From Propionibacteriaceae bacterium (lineage in GTDB: Bacteria; Actinomycetota; Actinomycetes; Propionibacteriales; Propionibacteriaceae): a stretch of DNA of 40,829 nucleotides. The stretch is from assembly GCA_905372155.1 (NCBI GenBank), contig CAJPNZ010000018.1, positions 1 to 40,829 of the forward strand, written 5' to 3'. The notes under the pieces were generated by a model. The model did not search any database and was not told the DNA's origin. It worked only from the letters and a program-made list of their open reading frames with translations. The position numbers and the translations under genes were made by a program. The stretch's first letter is position 1. Each line of letters begins with the position of its first letter. Below are positions 7,588-15,338 of the stretch, one piece after another.

Positions 7588-9209
7588 GCGACGAGCGGTT
7601 CGGAGCCATCGGCGAGGTCGACGAGAAACAGCTCCGTCTCCTCGTGCGCGACTGGCGGCGGGGCAGGGCGGATCGCAACCTCATCCAGGCCATGCAGGAC
7701 GCCTACGTGATGGTCTTCGCCCTGGTCCTGATCGGCGCCATGGTGATCAGCTCCATCATGCAGGCCCAACGCAGCGTGGCGGGCTGCACGGCGGATTCCT
7801 GCCTGGCGGCGCGGGGGCTGCTGCCCTGGGCCGCCGTCGCCGGGTTCCTGGCCCTCGCCCTCGTGGCAGCCCGCATGTTCGGTCCCGTCGTGGCCTCGGC
7901 CGCCGAGGGCTTCTGGGTCATGGACGGCAACGTCGACCGGCGCAGGGTGCTCACCGGACGCCTCGTCGCCTCGGTGATCGTGGCCCTGGCCCTCGGCGCG
8001 GGACTCGGGGCGCTCGTGGCGGCCCTCGTCGGCGGCGGAGCCACGGAGATTCTCACCTGGGGGCTGGCATCCGGCCTCGGATGCTTCGGGCTGGTGGCCT
8101 TCGCGGCCGCTGAGCAGGGCGCGGAGCGGCGCTGGATCACCACCGCGCTGCTGTGGCTGATCGGGATCATCGCCTTCGCCGCCCTGCTCGTCCTGGTCGC
8201 GATCTCCGCAGGGATGGCGCCCAGCGGTCTCGTGGCCGCGCTGAGCGTCGAATTCGCCTGGGTGGTGGCGGGCGGCGGCCTGCTGCTGGGGCTGATCTCC
8301 ATCGTGCCCGCCTGGCTCCGGCTGCGCCACATGCGCCGCCAGCGGCTCACCGCGGGTTCGTCGCTGCTCGCGGGCATGCAGGGCGCCGCGTTCGCCCTCG
8401 ACTTCGCCCTGGTCCGCGACATCCTGGTCGAGGACCAGGCCCGGCGCCGCGGACACGTCCGGCCGACCCGCGGGTCGGGCAGCGGCGTGTGGGCGATCAT
8501 CCTGCGCGATCTGCAGCGGTTGTGGCGCGCCCCCAGGCCGCTGGTGTTCTGGCTGGCCTCGATGGCCGTTCCCTACGCGGTCCACGCGCTCGGCATCGAG
8601 GTGCTGAACCCGTCGATCTCCGCCCTGGTGCTGATGACCGCCCTGATCGGTTTCTGCAACACCTTGCGGGTGCTGACCCGCACCAAGGGCCTCCAGCGTT
8701 GTTTCCCGTTCTCCCCGGGTGAGGTCAGGCAGGCCGCCATGGCGGTGCCCGCCCTGCTGGCGCTGCTCTGGGCGGCTGCGACGACGCCCGCCTTCGGGGG
8801 GATCTTCGACGGCGGTGAGCTCGACCCGGTCGCCGGGTTCTCGACCTCCCTCATCACCGCGCTGGGCGGTCTGCTGGCGGCCTTCCGCTGGGTGTGCGCG
8901 AAGCCCCCGAACTACGGCGGCCCCATGGTCTCGGTGGGGATCGGCGCCATGCCGCCGGGCATGATGTTCTCCTTCATCCGCGGCATCGACATCGTCGCGT
9001 TGATCACCCTGCCGCTCGTCCTCGGCTGGCCCTCCTGGATCTCACTGGGCATCGCGACGGTCACCTGGCTGGTCCTGCGTTCCGGATTCGATCAGCAGGC
9101 CCTGATGGACGAACGCGAGGAGCAGCAGCGCCTGCTGGAGGAGCAGAGGTCCGGGCGTCCCGGCCGCGGCGGGGGCGGCCAGAAGGTGAGGGTGCAGCGG
9201 AAACGCTGA
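7584..9209 (+). CDS. Multi-span membrane protein, probable ABC exporter permease
   Basis: A protein of 541 residues with about twelve hydrophobic spans, beginning near residue 40 and ending with a charged cytoplasmic tail rich in Glu, Gln and Arg (EEQQRLLEEQRS). Its start overlaps the stop of the ABC ATPase gene (ATGA), so the two are translationally coupled and the product is most simply the cognate permease. No recognisable ABC-2 permease motif stands out. It resembles actinobacterial membrane proteins that carry only a DUF label (possibly DUF6297, from memory). A central hydrophilic stretch (about 240-300) separates two groups of spans and could be a cytoplasmic coupling loop. Substrate unknown. 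Confidence 0.8.
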   Translation: MSDERFGAIGEVDEKQLRLLVRDWRRGRADRNLIQAMQDAYVMVFALVLIGAMVISSIMQAQRSVAGCTADSCLAARGLLPWAAVAGFLALALVAARMFGPVVASAAEGFWVMDGNVDRRRVLTGRLVASVIVALALGAGLGALVAALVGGGATEILTWGLASGLGCFGLVAFAAAEQGAERRWITTALLWLIGIIAFAALLVLVAISAGMAPSGLVAALSVEFAWVVAGGGLLLGLISIVPAWLRLRHMRRQRLTAGSSLLAGMQGAAFALDFALVRDILVEDQARRRGHVRPTRGSGSGVWAIILRDLQRLWRAPRPLVFWLASMAVPYAVHALGIEVLNPSISALVLMTALIGFCNTLRVLTRTKGLQRCFPFSPGEVRQAAMAVPALLALLWAAATTPAFGGIFDGGELDPVAGFSTSLITALGGLLAAFRWVCAKPPNYGGPMVSVGIGAMPPGMMFSFIRGIDIVALITLPLVLGWPSWISLGIATVTWLVLRSGFDQQALMDEREEQQRLLEEQRSGRPGRGGGGQKVRVQRKR

Positions 9210-9267
9210 CCTCGCCGCCCGCCACACGTGCCTGAGAGTAGGCATTCCTTCTCGGTTTTCGATGCGC

Positions 9268-9273
9268 TAGGCT
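9268..9273 (+). promoter_or_regulatory. Candidate -10 hexamer for the 9304 gene
   Basis: TAGGCT lies 30 nt before the ATG at 9304. A GGAAGG ribosome site follows near 9289-9294. The -35 is weak. Confidence 0.3.
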
Positions 9274-9303
9274 GACGTTAATCAAGCTGGAAGGCGGGCG
9301 CGG

Positions 9304-10140
9304 ATGGCCACTTCACCGGAGGTTTCCCAGGACTTGTGTCTTGAGCGCGCGCGCTCCTTGGCGGGACGGATGCTGGAGGGAGGGGCGGCCTGCAGCCTGG
9401 TCGCCTGGCGGATCGGCAGCCAGTACGACCTCGTCGCCCACGGGCTGACCGCCCAGGGGGACATCGTGGTGGCTGTCCGACCCGACGAGGACTGCATGCT
9501 ATCCGCCCTGCCCGCCGGGGCCGGGACCGTGGTGCGGATGGACCTGGTCCGTCACAGTCACGATGTGATGCTCTCGGTCATCGCGGCCTCCGCCCACCTG
9601 CTGGGTGAGCTCGTCCTGTTGCCGGACGCGGCCGTCGCCCGCCTGCTCGCCGAGGACCAGCTTCCCGAGCGGATCGCGGAGCTGGCGCGGATAAGCGGCA
9701 CCCGGATCGGTCTGGTGGTCACGGACCGGATCCTGGTGCACGACCACAGCGGGGTCACCCCGGTCCCGTGGGAGGACCTCCAGGAGGCCCGCTCCGAGGT
9801 GCCCGAGGCCTGGTGCGACGACTTCGAGGCGCACGACGTCGTGGCCTCGCAGGGATGTGATGCCCTCCGGGGGGTGTGCCAGGCCGTGATCACCGGCAGC
9901 CTGCCGGGACAGGCCAGCCTCCGTCCGAGTGCGCCCGGGCTGTGCGGGCACGTGCTCGACAAGGTCTTCTGCATCGACGTCGACCGGTCGGGAGTCACGT
10001 TGATGCACGTCGGGGAACACGAGACCGCGACGGTCTTCGCTCGCTTCGAGGATCGCCCCACGACGCTGTCGGCGTTGATGCAGCAGGTGGCGCGTCTCGT
10101 TGATGACTCGGGGCCGGTGCACCCTCACCGGTGCATCTGA
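9304..10140 (+). CDS. Unrecognised soluble protein, 278 aa
   Basis: An ATG start with GGAAGG upstream and good actinobacterial codon use. I do not recognise the family. The protein has no signal peptide and no membrane span. It is acidic and looks like a two-part alpha/beta protein: residues 1-150 include ACSLVAWRIGSQYDLVAHGL and LPAGAGTVVRMDLVRHSHDV; residues 190-278 include GHVLDKVFCIDVDRSGVTLM and TATVFARFEDRPTTLSALMQ. The layout vaguely recalls small FMN-binding split-barrel or heme-utilisation proteins with a C-terminal DUF2470-like part, but no diagnostic motif is present and I do not assign it. It stands alone, with its own candidate promoter and a strong terminator directly after it. 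Confidence 0.75.
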   Translation: MATSPEVSQDLCLERARSLAGRMLEGGAACSLVAWRIGSQYDLVAHGLTAQGDIVVAVRPDEDCMLSALPAGAGTVVRMDLVRHSHDVMLSVIAASAHLLGELVLLPDAAVARLLAEDQLPERIAELARISGTRIGLVVTDRILVHDHSGVTPVPWEDLQEARSEVPEAWCDDFEAHDVVASQGCDALRGVCQAVITGSLPGQASLRPSAPGLCGHVLDKVFCIDVDRSGVTLMHVGEHETATVFARFEDRPTTLSALMQQVARLVDDSGPVHPHRCI

Positions 10141-10158
10141 CGGCTGGCCCCGAGAGCA

Positions 10159-10187
10159 CTCAGGCCCCGCATCGAGCGGGGCCTGAG
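10159..10187 (+). terminator. Intrinsic terminator after the 278-aa gene
   Basis: A perfect 12-bp stem (CTCAGGCCCCGC / GCGGGGCCTGAG) with a 5-nt loop is followed by CTTTTGCTTT. It starts 18 nt after the stop at 10140 and sits between convergent genes, so it may also limit readthrough from the DUF1540 gene. Confidence 0.9.
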
Positions 10188-10231
10188 CTTTTGCTTTCAG
10201 ACGCGGCGGCCCTGTGGGCCGTTCAGGGGAC

Positions 10232-10498
10232 TCAGCGGGCCTCGTAGGAGGTGCAGACGCCGTCGACCACGGTGACGCCGGAGGCGCTGCAGAGCAGGTC
10301 CTTGTTGTGGGCGCATTCGAGGCGCTGGCAGGCGCCGACGCGGCCCTCGGCGGTGGGCAGGCCACCGCGGGCGTCGAGGGTGATGAAAGTGGTGCAGGCC
10401 GAGGAGCCGTCAACGGTGATCGCGAAGGCGGTGCAGCCCTTGTTGTTGAAAGCGCAGGTGGTGGTGTCGCAGGACTTGACGGGGGTGATGGTGGGCAT
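10232..10498 (-). CDS. Cys-rich DUF1540 protein with two tandem four-Cys units
   Basis: A small protein of 88 residues; start at 10498 with AAAGG upstream. Eight cysteines fall in two similar units: C10-x4-C15-x6-C22-x12-C35 and C57-x4-C62-x7-C70-x11-C82. Both carry the pattern C..C(A)xN..xC.A..(I/V)TV followed by a last Cys (CAFNNKGCTAFAITV and CAHNKDLLCSASGVTV), which is the DUF1540 signature. The Cys spacing suggests bound metal, probably zinc or iron, or two disulfide-rich knots; the function of the family is not established. It is monocistronic, with its own candidate promoter (TTGCGG-17-TAACGT), and is convergent with the 278-aa gene. Confidence 0.85.
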   Translation of the reverse strand: MPTITPVKSCDTTTCAFNNKGCTAFAITVDGSSACTTFITLDARGGLPTAEGRVGACQRLECAHNKDLLCSASGVTVVDGVCTSYEAR

Positions 10499-10537
10499 TT
10501 CTAGGACCTTTCGTCTGTGGTGCATCTGACGAGAAAT

Positions 10538-10566
10538 ACGTTACGTCTGGTTCCAACCCTCCGCAA
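10538..10566 (-). promoter_or_regulatory. Candidate promoter of the DUF1540 gene
   Basis: On the minus strand, TTGCGG (10561-10566) and TAACGT (10538-10543) are separated by 17 bp. Transcription would start about 35 nt before the ATG at 10498. Confidence 0.45.
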
Positions 10567-10912
10567 GCAAGAGAATCCTTTGCTGACTTGGGTAAATGCG
10601 CAAAAACGACGCGTATTTCCCCGGTTTTAACGGCCTTTTGTGTTTCGAAAATCGAGGGCTTGCGAAATGCGCTCCGGCCGCCGGGCGGGGCGTGCGGGGA
10701 AATCCCTTGTGAAGGGAGGGAAACCAGGAAAGGCTTGCCTCGAATCGGTTGAGCCTGGTCGCGTCGCCCCTTCCCGTGATTCGCCTGTCCTTCTGTGGAA
10801 ATGCTTGCCTTGCGTCCGTCCGCCTGCGCTACGGCGCGAGCGGACGGCTGCAAGGCGGGCGGACGGGCATAGGGCAGGCGGATGTGGGTGGGGTACGGGT
10901 TTGGGATGCGCT
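10567..10912. other. Gene-free stretch between DUF1540 and menF
   Basis: I see no convincing gene here. The part near 10567-10680 is AT-richer. Small hairpins occur at 10703-10717 (TCCCTT/AAGGGA). A strong GC hairpin near 10816-10847 lies about 65 nt past the menF stop and could end its transcript. The reading frames crossing this stretch are extensions or shadows of menF. Confidence 0.5.
10816..10847. repeat. GC hairpin with alternative third arm downstream of menF
   Basis: CCGTCCGC (10816-10823) pairs with GCGGACGG (10840-10847), enclosing a second stem GCGC/GCGC with a TACG loop. A second copy of GCGGACGG lies at 10859-10866 and could compete for the left arm. In plus-strand RNA the loop is C(UACG)G, a very stable tetraloop. 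A menF terminator is the simplest reading, but no T-run follows on the minus strand. Confidence 0.5.
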
Positions 10913-12163
10913 TCAGGCCAGGCCGAGGGCCTGGAGCATGGGCATGAACTTGGCCTCGGTCTCGGCCAGTTCCGCCTGCGGATCCGAGTCCGCGACGATC
11001 CCGGCGCCCGCGAACAGGCGGATCTCGTCGGGGTTGGCAGGGTTGATGAACCCGCCGCGCAGGGCGATGGCCCACTCGCCGTCGCCGTCGGAGTCCACCC
11101 AGCCGATGGGGCCGGCGTAGCGTCCCCGGTCCATGGATTCCAGCTCCGCGATGATCTCCCCGGCGAAGAAGGTGGGCGTGCCGCAGACGGCCGCAGACGG
11201 GTGCAACGCACCCGCCAGCGCCAGGGAGCTGATGTCGGGTTCCGCCACGCCTGTGATGTCGGTGGCCAGGTGCATGACGTTGGGGAGGGTCAGCACGGAG
11301 GGGGCCTCGGGCACGTTCATGGCGGCGCAGTAGGGCTCCAGGGCCTCGGCGACGGAGGCGACGGCGAACTCGTGTTCCGCGATGTCCTTGCCGGAACCCG
11401 CGAGCTGCTCGGCCCGGTGGAGGGGGTTGGTGTGTTCGGGGTCGAGGGAGACCGTGCCCGCCAGGACACGGGACGTGACCAGGGTGCGGTGACGGCGGAT
11501 CAGCAGCTCCGGGGTCGCGCCGACCATGCCGTCGACCAAGTAGTTCCAGGCCATCGGGTAGGCCCGCAGGAGCCTGCGCAGCACGTGGCGCGGATCGATG
11601 GGGGCGTCCGCGACGGCCTTCAGGGAGCGCGCCAGCACCACCTTGCTGATCTCCTGGGCGCGGATGCGGTCCACGGCCTTGGCCACGATGCCAGCCCAGT
11701 CCGGGCCGGACAGGCCGTCGGGGGCCAGCCGGACGTTCCCGGGGGACGTGACGGGGTCGCCCCTGCCGGGCGGCTCCAGGCTGAGGCGGCCCTCGCTGAT
11801 CCTGGTCATCCAGGCCTGCCCGTCGCGCCTGCCGATGATGGTCTCGGGGACGAGCAGCACGGAACGGGTGCGGGAGCGGTCCGGGTCGAAGGCGAAAGAG
11901 CCGACCGCCAGAGGGCCGGTTCCCCAGGCCCCGGGGAGTTCCGAGTCGTGGTCGATGTGGGCGCTGACCTCGCTCCACCAGACGTCGGCGGCGTCGGGGA
12001 AGTCGGTCTCGAAGCGGGCCACCTCGCCCAACGTGACGAATCCCTCGCCCCTCCGCAGGAATGCGGTGGCCCGCTCGGGGGTGAGGAAGTGCGCGAGATC
12101 CCCCGGATCGTCGATGGCCACGGTCGTTGCGCGCAACCGTTTCGTCGCGAAGTCAAGGCTCAC
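10913..12163 (-). CDS. menF: Isochorismate synthase (menaquinone branch)
   Basis: A protein of 416 residues, the usual length, ending with the chorismate-binding domain. Visible signatures: EISKVVLARS with the probable general-base Lys174, GATPELLI, SGKDIAEHEF (acidic Mg2+ ligand), LATDITG, ALHPSAAVCGTP, RGRYAGPIGW and AGAGIVADSDP. It converts chorismate to isochorismate, the first step to menaquinone. A salicylate-forming siderophore enzyme is the main alternative, but menG, MenJ-like and polyprenyl synthase genes nearby make the menaquinone role more likely. GTG 12163 is the start; no Shine-Dalgarno precedes it, while TATCGT lies exactly 7 nt upstream, pointing to a leaderless mRNA. Confidence 0.92.
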   Translation of the reverse strand: MSLDFATKRLRATTVAIDDPGDLAHFLTPERATAFLRRGEGFVTLGEVARFETDFPDAADVWWSEVSAHIDHDSELPGAWGTGPLAVGSFAFDPDRSRTRSVLLVPETIIGRRDGQAWMTRISEGRLSLEPPGRGDPVTSPGNVRLAPDGLSGPDWAGIVAKAVDRIRAQEISKVVLARSLKAVADAPIDPRHVLRRLLRAYPMAWNYLVDGMVGATPELLIRRHRTLVTSRVLAGTVSLDPEHTNPLHRAEQLAGSGKDIAEHEFAVASVAEALEPYCAAMNVPEAPSVLTLPNVMHLATDITGVAEPDISSLALAGALHPSAAVCGTPTFFAGEIIAELESMDRGRYAGPIGWVDSDGDGEWAIALRGGFINPANPDEIRLFAGAGIVADSDPQAELAETEAKFMPMLQALGLA

Positions 12164-12170
12164 CCGGGGA

Positions 12171-12176
12171 ACGATA
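12171..12176 (-). promoter_or_regulatory. Candidate -10 hexamer of a leaderless menF promoter
   Basis: TATCGT on the minus strand is separated by 7 nt from the GTG start of menF. The inverted repeat at 12184-12201 covers the spacer and -35 position and could be an operator. Confidence 0.5.
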
Positions 12177-12183
12177 GTCGAGG

Positions 12184-12249
12184 CTGGCTCATGGAAGCCA
12201 GAAAGACCGGACGGCGAGCAACCACCAAGGTTGGGACACCCAGTCCGGT
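12184..12249. promoter_or_regulatory. Nested inverted repeats between menF and the MenJ-like gene
   Basis: Three inverted repeats follow one another: CTGGCT/AGCCAG (12184-12189, 12196-12201), and an outer ACCGGAC/GTCCGGT (12206-12212, 12243-12249) enclosing CAACC/GGTTG (12219-12223, 12229-12233). They lie in the 271-nt divergent intergenic region. They could be protein-binding sites controlling both directions or a folded RNA leader of the rightward block. I do not recognise a known riboswitch. A further AACGCTT/AAGCGTT pair occurs at 12264-12294. Confidence 0.5.
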
Positions 12250-12334
12250 AGACGCGAATAACGAACGCTTTCCGTTGTCAAAAAGTGAAGCGTTGTCCCT
12301 AGTCAGAGCCGATTTGTCGGGGGTTTCCGGGTGG

Positions 12335-12365
12335 TTGGTGAGAAAGAGAGGTCACCCCATAGACT
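12335..12365 (+). promoter_or_regulatory. Candidate promoter for the MenJ-nuo block
   Basis: TTGGTG (12335-12340) and TAGACT (12360-12365) with a 19-bp spacer would start transcription near 12372, giving a leader of about 60 nt with GAGGAGA before the ATG at 12435. The spacer is longer than ideal. Confidence 0.35.
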
Positions 12366-12434
12366 GAGGCCTGAAGTCTGGTCCACGGCAACTTCGGGAG
12401 CCGGGTTCCTGATGAGCAAGACGAGGAGAGTCGA

Positions 12435-13697
12435 ATGCCAAAGGCGGAAGCCGACGTCATCGTCGTCGGTGCGGGCCCCGGAGGATCCGCGGCAGCGGCA
12501 AATCTGGCGCGGCGGGGAGTGGGTGTCCTGCTGCTGGAGAAGAGCCACTTCCCGCGCGAGAAGGTGTGCGGAGACGGGTTCACCCCGCGCACCACCCGGG
12601 CCTTGGTGCGCCTCGGCATCGACACCTCCGAGAAGGCCGGATGGCTTCACAACAAGGGGTTGCGCGTCTACGGCGGGCGGGTTGAACCCTTCCAGCTGGA
12701 CTGGCCGAAACTGGCCGACTTCCCCTCCTACGGACTGGTGCGAAAACGCGCCGACTTCGACGACCTGATGGCCAGGCACGCCGTCGGTTGCGGGGCCGAA
12801 CTGGTCCAGGGGGCCAACGTGACCGAAGCGGTCCTGGACGACCGCACCGGCCGCATCGTCGGGGTGCGGACCCGCGACGGCGACGAGTACCGCGCTCCGC
12901 TGGTGGTGGCCGCCGACGGCAACTCCTCGCGCCTGTCGGTTTCCATGGGCCTGAACAAGCGTTCCGACCGCCCGATGGGGGTGGCCTACCGCGCCTACTA
13001 CCGTTCCCCGCGCAGCGACGACGACTACCTCGAGTCGTGGCTGGAACTCTGGGACGGCAAACCCCGCGAATCCACCCTGATGCCCGGCTACGGCTGGATC
13101 TTCGGGATGGGCGACGGCACCTGCAACGTCGGTCTCGGCGTCCTCAACACCTCCAGGTCCTTCCAGAAAACCGATTACCGGGAGCTGATGAAACGCTGGC
13201 TCGCCAACACCCCCGGGGAGTGGGGTTTCCGGGAGGAGAACCGGCTCGGGAAGATCCAGGGGGCGGCGCTCCCGATGGCCTTCAACCGGCAGCCCGTCTA
13301 CGGCCGCGGCCTGCTGCTGGTCGGCGACTCGGGCGGCATGGTCAACCCGTTCAACGGCGAGGGGATCGCCTACGCCATGGAGTCCGCGGAACTGGCCGCC
13401 GACGCCATCGCCCAGGCACACGCCCGCGGGGTCGGCACCGAGTCCGCCGAACGCGCCCTGCACGGCTACCGCACCCAGCTGAAGGCCCGCCTCGGCGGCT
13501 ACTACCGGCTGGGAACCATCTTCGTGAAACTGATCGGCGACCCGCGTGTGATGCACCTGTGCACCACCTACGGGCTCCCCCGCAAGACTCTGATGCGTTT
13601 CGTCATGAAGCTGCTGGCGAATCTGACCGACAGCCACGGCGGGGATGCCATGGATCGCGTCATCAATGCCCTGTGCCGGGTGGCGCCGGCGGCGTGA
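12435..13697 (+). CDS. menJ: FAD-dependent geranylgeranyl/menaquinone reductase (MenJ-like)
   Basis: A flavoprotein of 420 residues. The FAD Rossmann loop is VIVVGAGPGGSA (8-19), followed by REKVCGDGFTPRT and the second FAD motif LLLVGDSGGMVNPFNGEGI. These are hallmarks of the geranylgeranyl reductase family. Mycobacterial MenJ of this family saturates one isoprene unit of menaquinone; a homologue directly before nuoA is common in Actinobacteria. Here nuoA follows after 28 nt and a polyprenyl synthase ends the block, so quinone side-chain reduction is the likely role; action on other polyprenyl chains cannot be excluded. ATG 12435 is supported by GAGGAGA upstream. Confidence 0.85.
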   Translation: MPKAEADVIVVGAGPGGSAAAANLARRGVGVLLLEKSHFPREKVCGDGFTPRTTRALVRLGIDTSEKAGWLHNKGLRVYGGRVEPFQLDWPKLADFPSYGLVRKRADFDDLMARHAVGCGAELVQGANVTEAVLDDRTGRIVGVRTRDGDEYRAPLVVAADGNSSRLSVSMGLNKRSDRPMGVAYRAYYRSPRSDDDYLESWLELWDGKPRESTLMPGYGWIFGMGDGTCNVGLGVLNTSRSFQKTDYRELMKRWLANTPGEWGFREENRLGKIQGAALPMAFNRQPVYGRGLLLVGDSGGMVNPFNGEGIAYAMESAELAADAIAQAHARGVGTESAERALHGYRTQLKARLGGYYRLGTIFVKLIGDPRVMHLCTTYGLPRKTLMRFVMKLLANLTDSHGGDAMDRVINALCRVAPAA

Positions 13698-13725
13698 GCA
13701 GACAGGTGGAAGGGAAGGAAGCGCA

Positions 13726-14085
13726 GTGAACCTCTACATTCCAATCGTCGGGATGGTGGTGCTGGCCACGGTGTTCGTGGCCGTGTCCATGACCCTGAGC
13801 GTCCTCATCGGGCCCGGCCGCAGGAACCGCGCCAAGTACGACTCCTACGAGTGCGGCATCCAACCCACCCCGCAGCCCGTCGGCGGGGGACGGTTCCCCG
13901 TGAAGTACTACGTGATCGCGATGCTGTTCATCGTCTTCGACATCGAGATCGTCTTCCTCTACCCGTGGGCCGTCACCTACCACCAGCTCGGGCTCTTCGG
14001 GGTCATCGCCATCATCAGCTTCATCGTGACGGTGCTGGTGGCCTACTTCTACGTCAAACGCCGCGGCGGCCTGGACTGGGACTGA
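13726..14085 (+). CDS. nuoA: NADH-quinone oxidoreductase subunit A
   Basis: A protein of 119 residues with three membrane spans. The conserved KYDSYECGI loop (with the NuoA Cys) and the FDIEIVFLYPWAV span with its buried acidic residues are present. GTG 13726 is the start, with AAGGAAG upstream; the open frame extends 27 codons further into the previous gene. NuoA is part of the membrane arm at the quinone-site junction of complex I. It is the first of fourteen nuo genes in canonical order. Confidence 0.96.
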   Translation: MNLYIPIVGMVVLATVFVAVSMTLSVLIGPGRRNRAKYDSYECGIQPTPQPVGGGRFPVKYYVIAMLFIVFDIEIVFLYPWAVTYHQLGLFGVIAIISFIVTVLVAYFYVKRRGGLDWD

Positions 14086-14100
14086 ACAGGAGGACCACAG

Positions 14101-14655
14101 ATGGGTATCGAGGAGAAACTTCCCTCCGGGATACTGCTCACCACGGTCGAGGGGATCTTCGGCTGGGTGCGCAAGGCGTCGTTCTGGCCCGTGACCATGG
14201 GCCTGGCCTGCTGCGCCATTGAGATGATGGCCTACGCCACCCCCCGATTCGACTCGGCGCGCTGGGGACAGGAGGTTTTCCGCGCCTCGCCGCGCCAGGC
14301 CGATCTGATGATCGTCTCCGGGCGGTTGTCGCAGAAAATGGCGCCCATCGTGCGGCAGGTCTACGACCAGATGCCGAACCCCAAGTGGGTGATCTCGATG
14401 GGTGCCTGCGCGTCCTCGGGTGGCATGTTCAACAACTACGCCATCGTCCAGGGCTGCGACCACATCGTGCCCGTCGACATCTACGTGCCCGGCTGCCCGC
14501 CCCGCCCCGACATGCTGATCGACGCCATGTTCAAGCTTCGCCAGGAAGTTTCCTCGCGTCCGATCGGCCCGAACGAGGCCGCCGCCATCGCGGCCCGCGA
14601 GGAGGCCGCCCTGGCCGCACCCGCGACCCACGAGCTGAAGGGACTCATGCGATGA
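14101..14655 (+). CDS. nuoB: NADH-quinone oxidoreductase subunit B
   Basis: A protein of 184 residues. The four ligands of the N2 [4Fe-4S] cluster are visible: adjacent C37-C38 in GLACCAIEMM, C103 in MGACASSGG and C132 in VPGCPPRPD. The N2 cluster passes electrons to menaquinone. ATG 14101 has AGGAGG upstream. The C terminus has an Ala/Glu-rich tail (AAAIAAREEAALAAP) beyond the conserved core. The stop overlaps the nuoC start by ATGA. Confidence 0.97.
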   Translation: MGIEEKLPSGILLTTVEGIFGWVRKASFWPVTMGLACCAIEMMAYATPRFDSARWGQEVFRASPRQADLMIVSGRLSQKMAPIVRQVYDQMPNPKWVISMGACASSGGMFNNYAIVQGCDHIVPVDIYVPGCPPRPDMLIDAMFKLRQEVSSRPIGPNEAAAIAAREEAALAAPATHELKGLMR

Positions 14656-15338
14656 CCGAGACCCCCGGCGAGATCACCCCGCAGCAGAACACGCCCCAGG
14701 CGCCGGTTTTCGAGACGAAGGCGGGCATGTGGAGCCGTGGCTCCGGCGACACCTCCGGATACGGCCGCATCCAGCGGCAGATCTCCATGCCCGGCCGGAC
14801 CGAGGGCCCCTTCGGGGAGCCCTTCGACACCATCGTCGCCCGCGCCAGGCAGCTCGTGCCCGCCCTGACCGGTGGCCTGGTGCTGTTCGACCGCGGCGAG
14901 CTGACCATCTTCGTGCCCCGCGAACACCTCCGCGAGACCGTGAAGGCCTTCCGCGACGACGCCCACCTGCGGTTCGAGATCTGCGTGTCCGTCAGCGGGG
15001 TGCACTACCCGCAGCAGACCGGCGCGGAATTGCACGTGGTCTACCACCTGCTCTCGATCACCCATAACCGTCGCGTCCGCCTCGAGGTGACGGCCCCCGA
15101 CGACGACCCCCACGTTCCGTCGGTGGTGGCCACCTACCCGATGGCCGACTGGCACGAACGCGAGACCTGGGACATGTTCGGGATCCTGTTCGACGGCCAC
15201 CCGTCGCTGACCCGCATCCTCATGCCCGACGACTGGGTCGGGCACCCGCAGCGCAAGGACTATCCGCTGGGCGGCATCGACATCCAGTACAAGGGCGCCA
15301 CAGTGCCCGCCCCCGATCACCGGAGGACGTACAACTGA
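14652..15338 (+). CDS. nuoC: NADH-quinone oxidoreductase subunit C
   Basis: A protein of 228 residues, separate from NuoD (not the fused NuoCD of enterobacteria). The 30-kDa subunit signature is present: ERETWDMFGILFDGHP followed by LMPDDWVGHPQRKDYPLGG. The first 50 residues (Gln, Pro, Gly, Ser) are a low-complexity extension typical of actinobacterial NuoC. The ATG start overlaps the nuoB stop (ATGA). A longer open frame upstream lies inside nuoB and is not used. NuoC is in the peripheral connecting module with B, D and I. Confidence 0.97.
   Translation: MTETPGEITPQQNTPQAPVFETKAGMWSRGSGDTSGYGRIQRQISMPGRTEGPFGEPFDTIVARARQLVPALTGGLVLFDRGELTIFVPREHLRETVKAFRDDAHLRFEICVSVSGVHYPQQTGAELHVVYHLLSITHNRRVRLEVTAPDDDPHVPSVVATYPMADWHERETWDMFGILFDGHPSLTRILMPDDWVGHPQRKDYPLGGIDIQYKGATVPAPDHRRTYN

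Noticed and set aside
12184..12249. SAM-type riboswitch before the MenJ-nuo block
   Set aside because: GCAACC-like bases tempted the call, but the conserved core and stem order of SAM-I or SAM-IV are not present.
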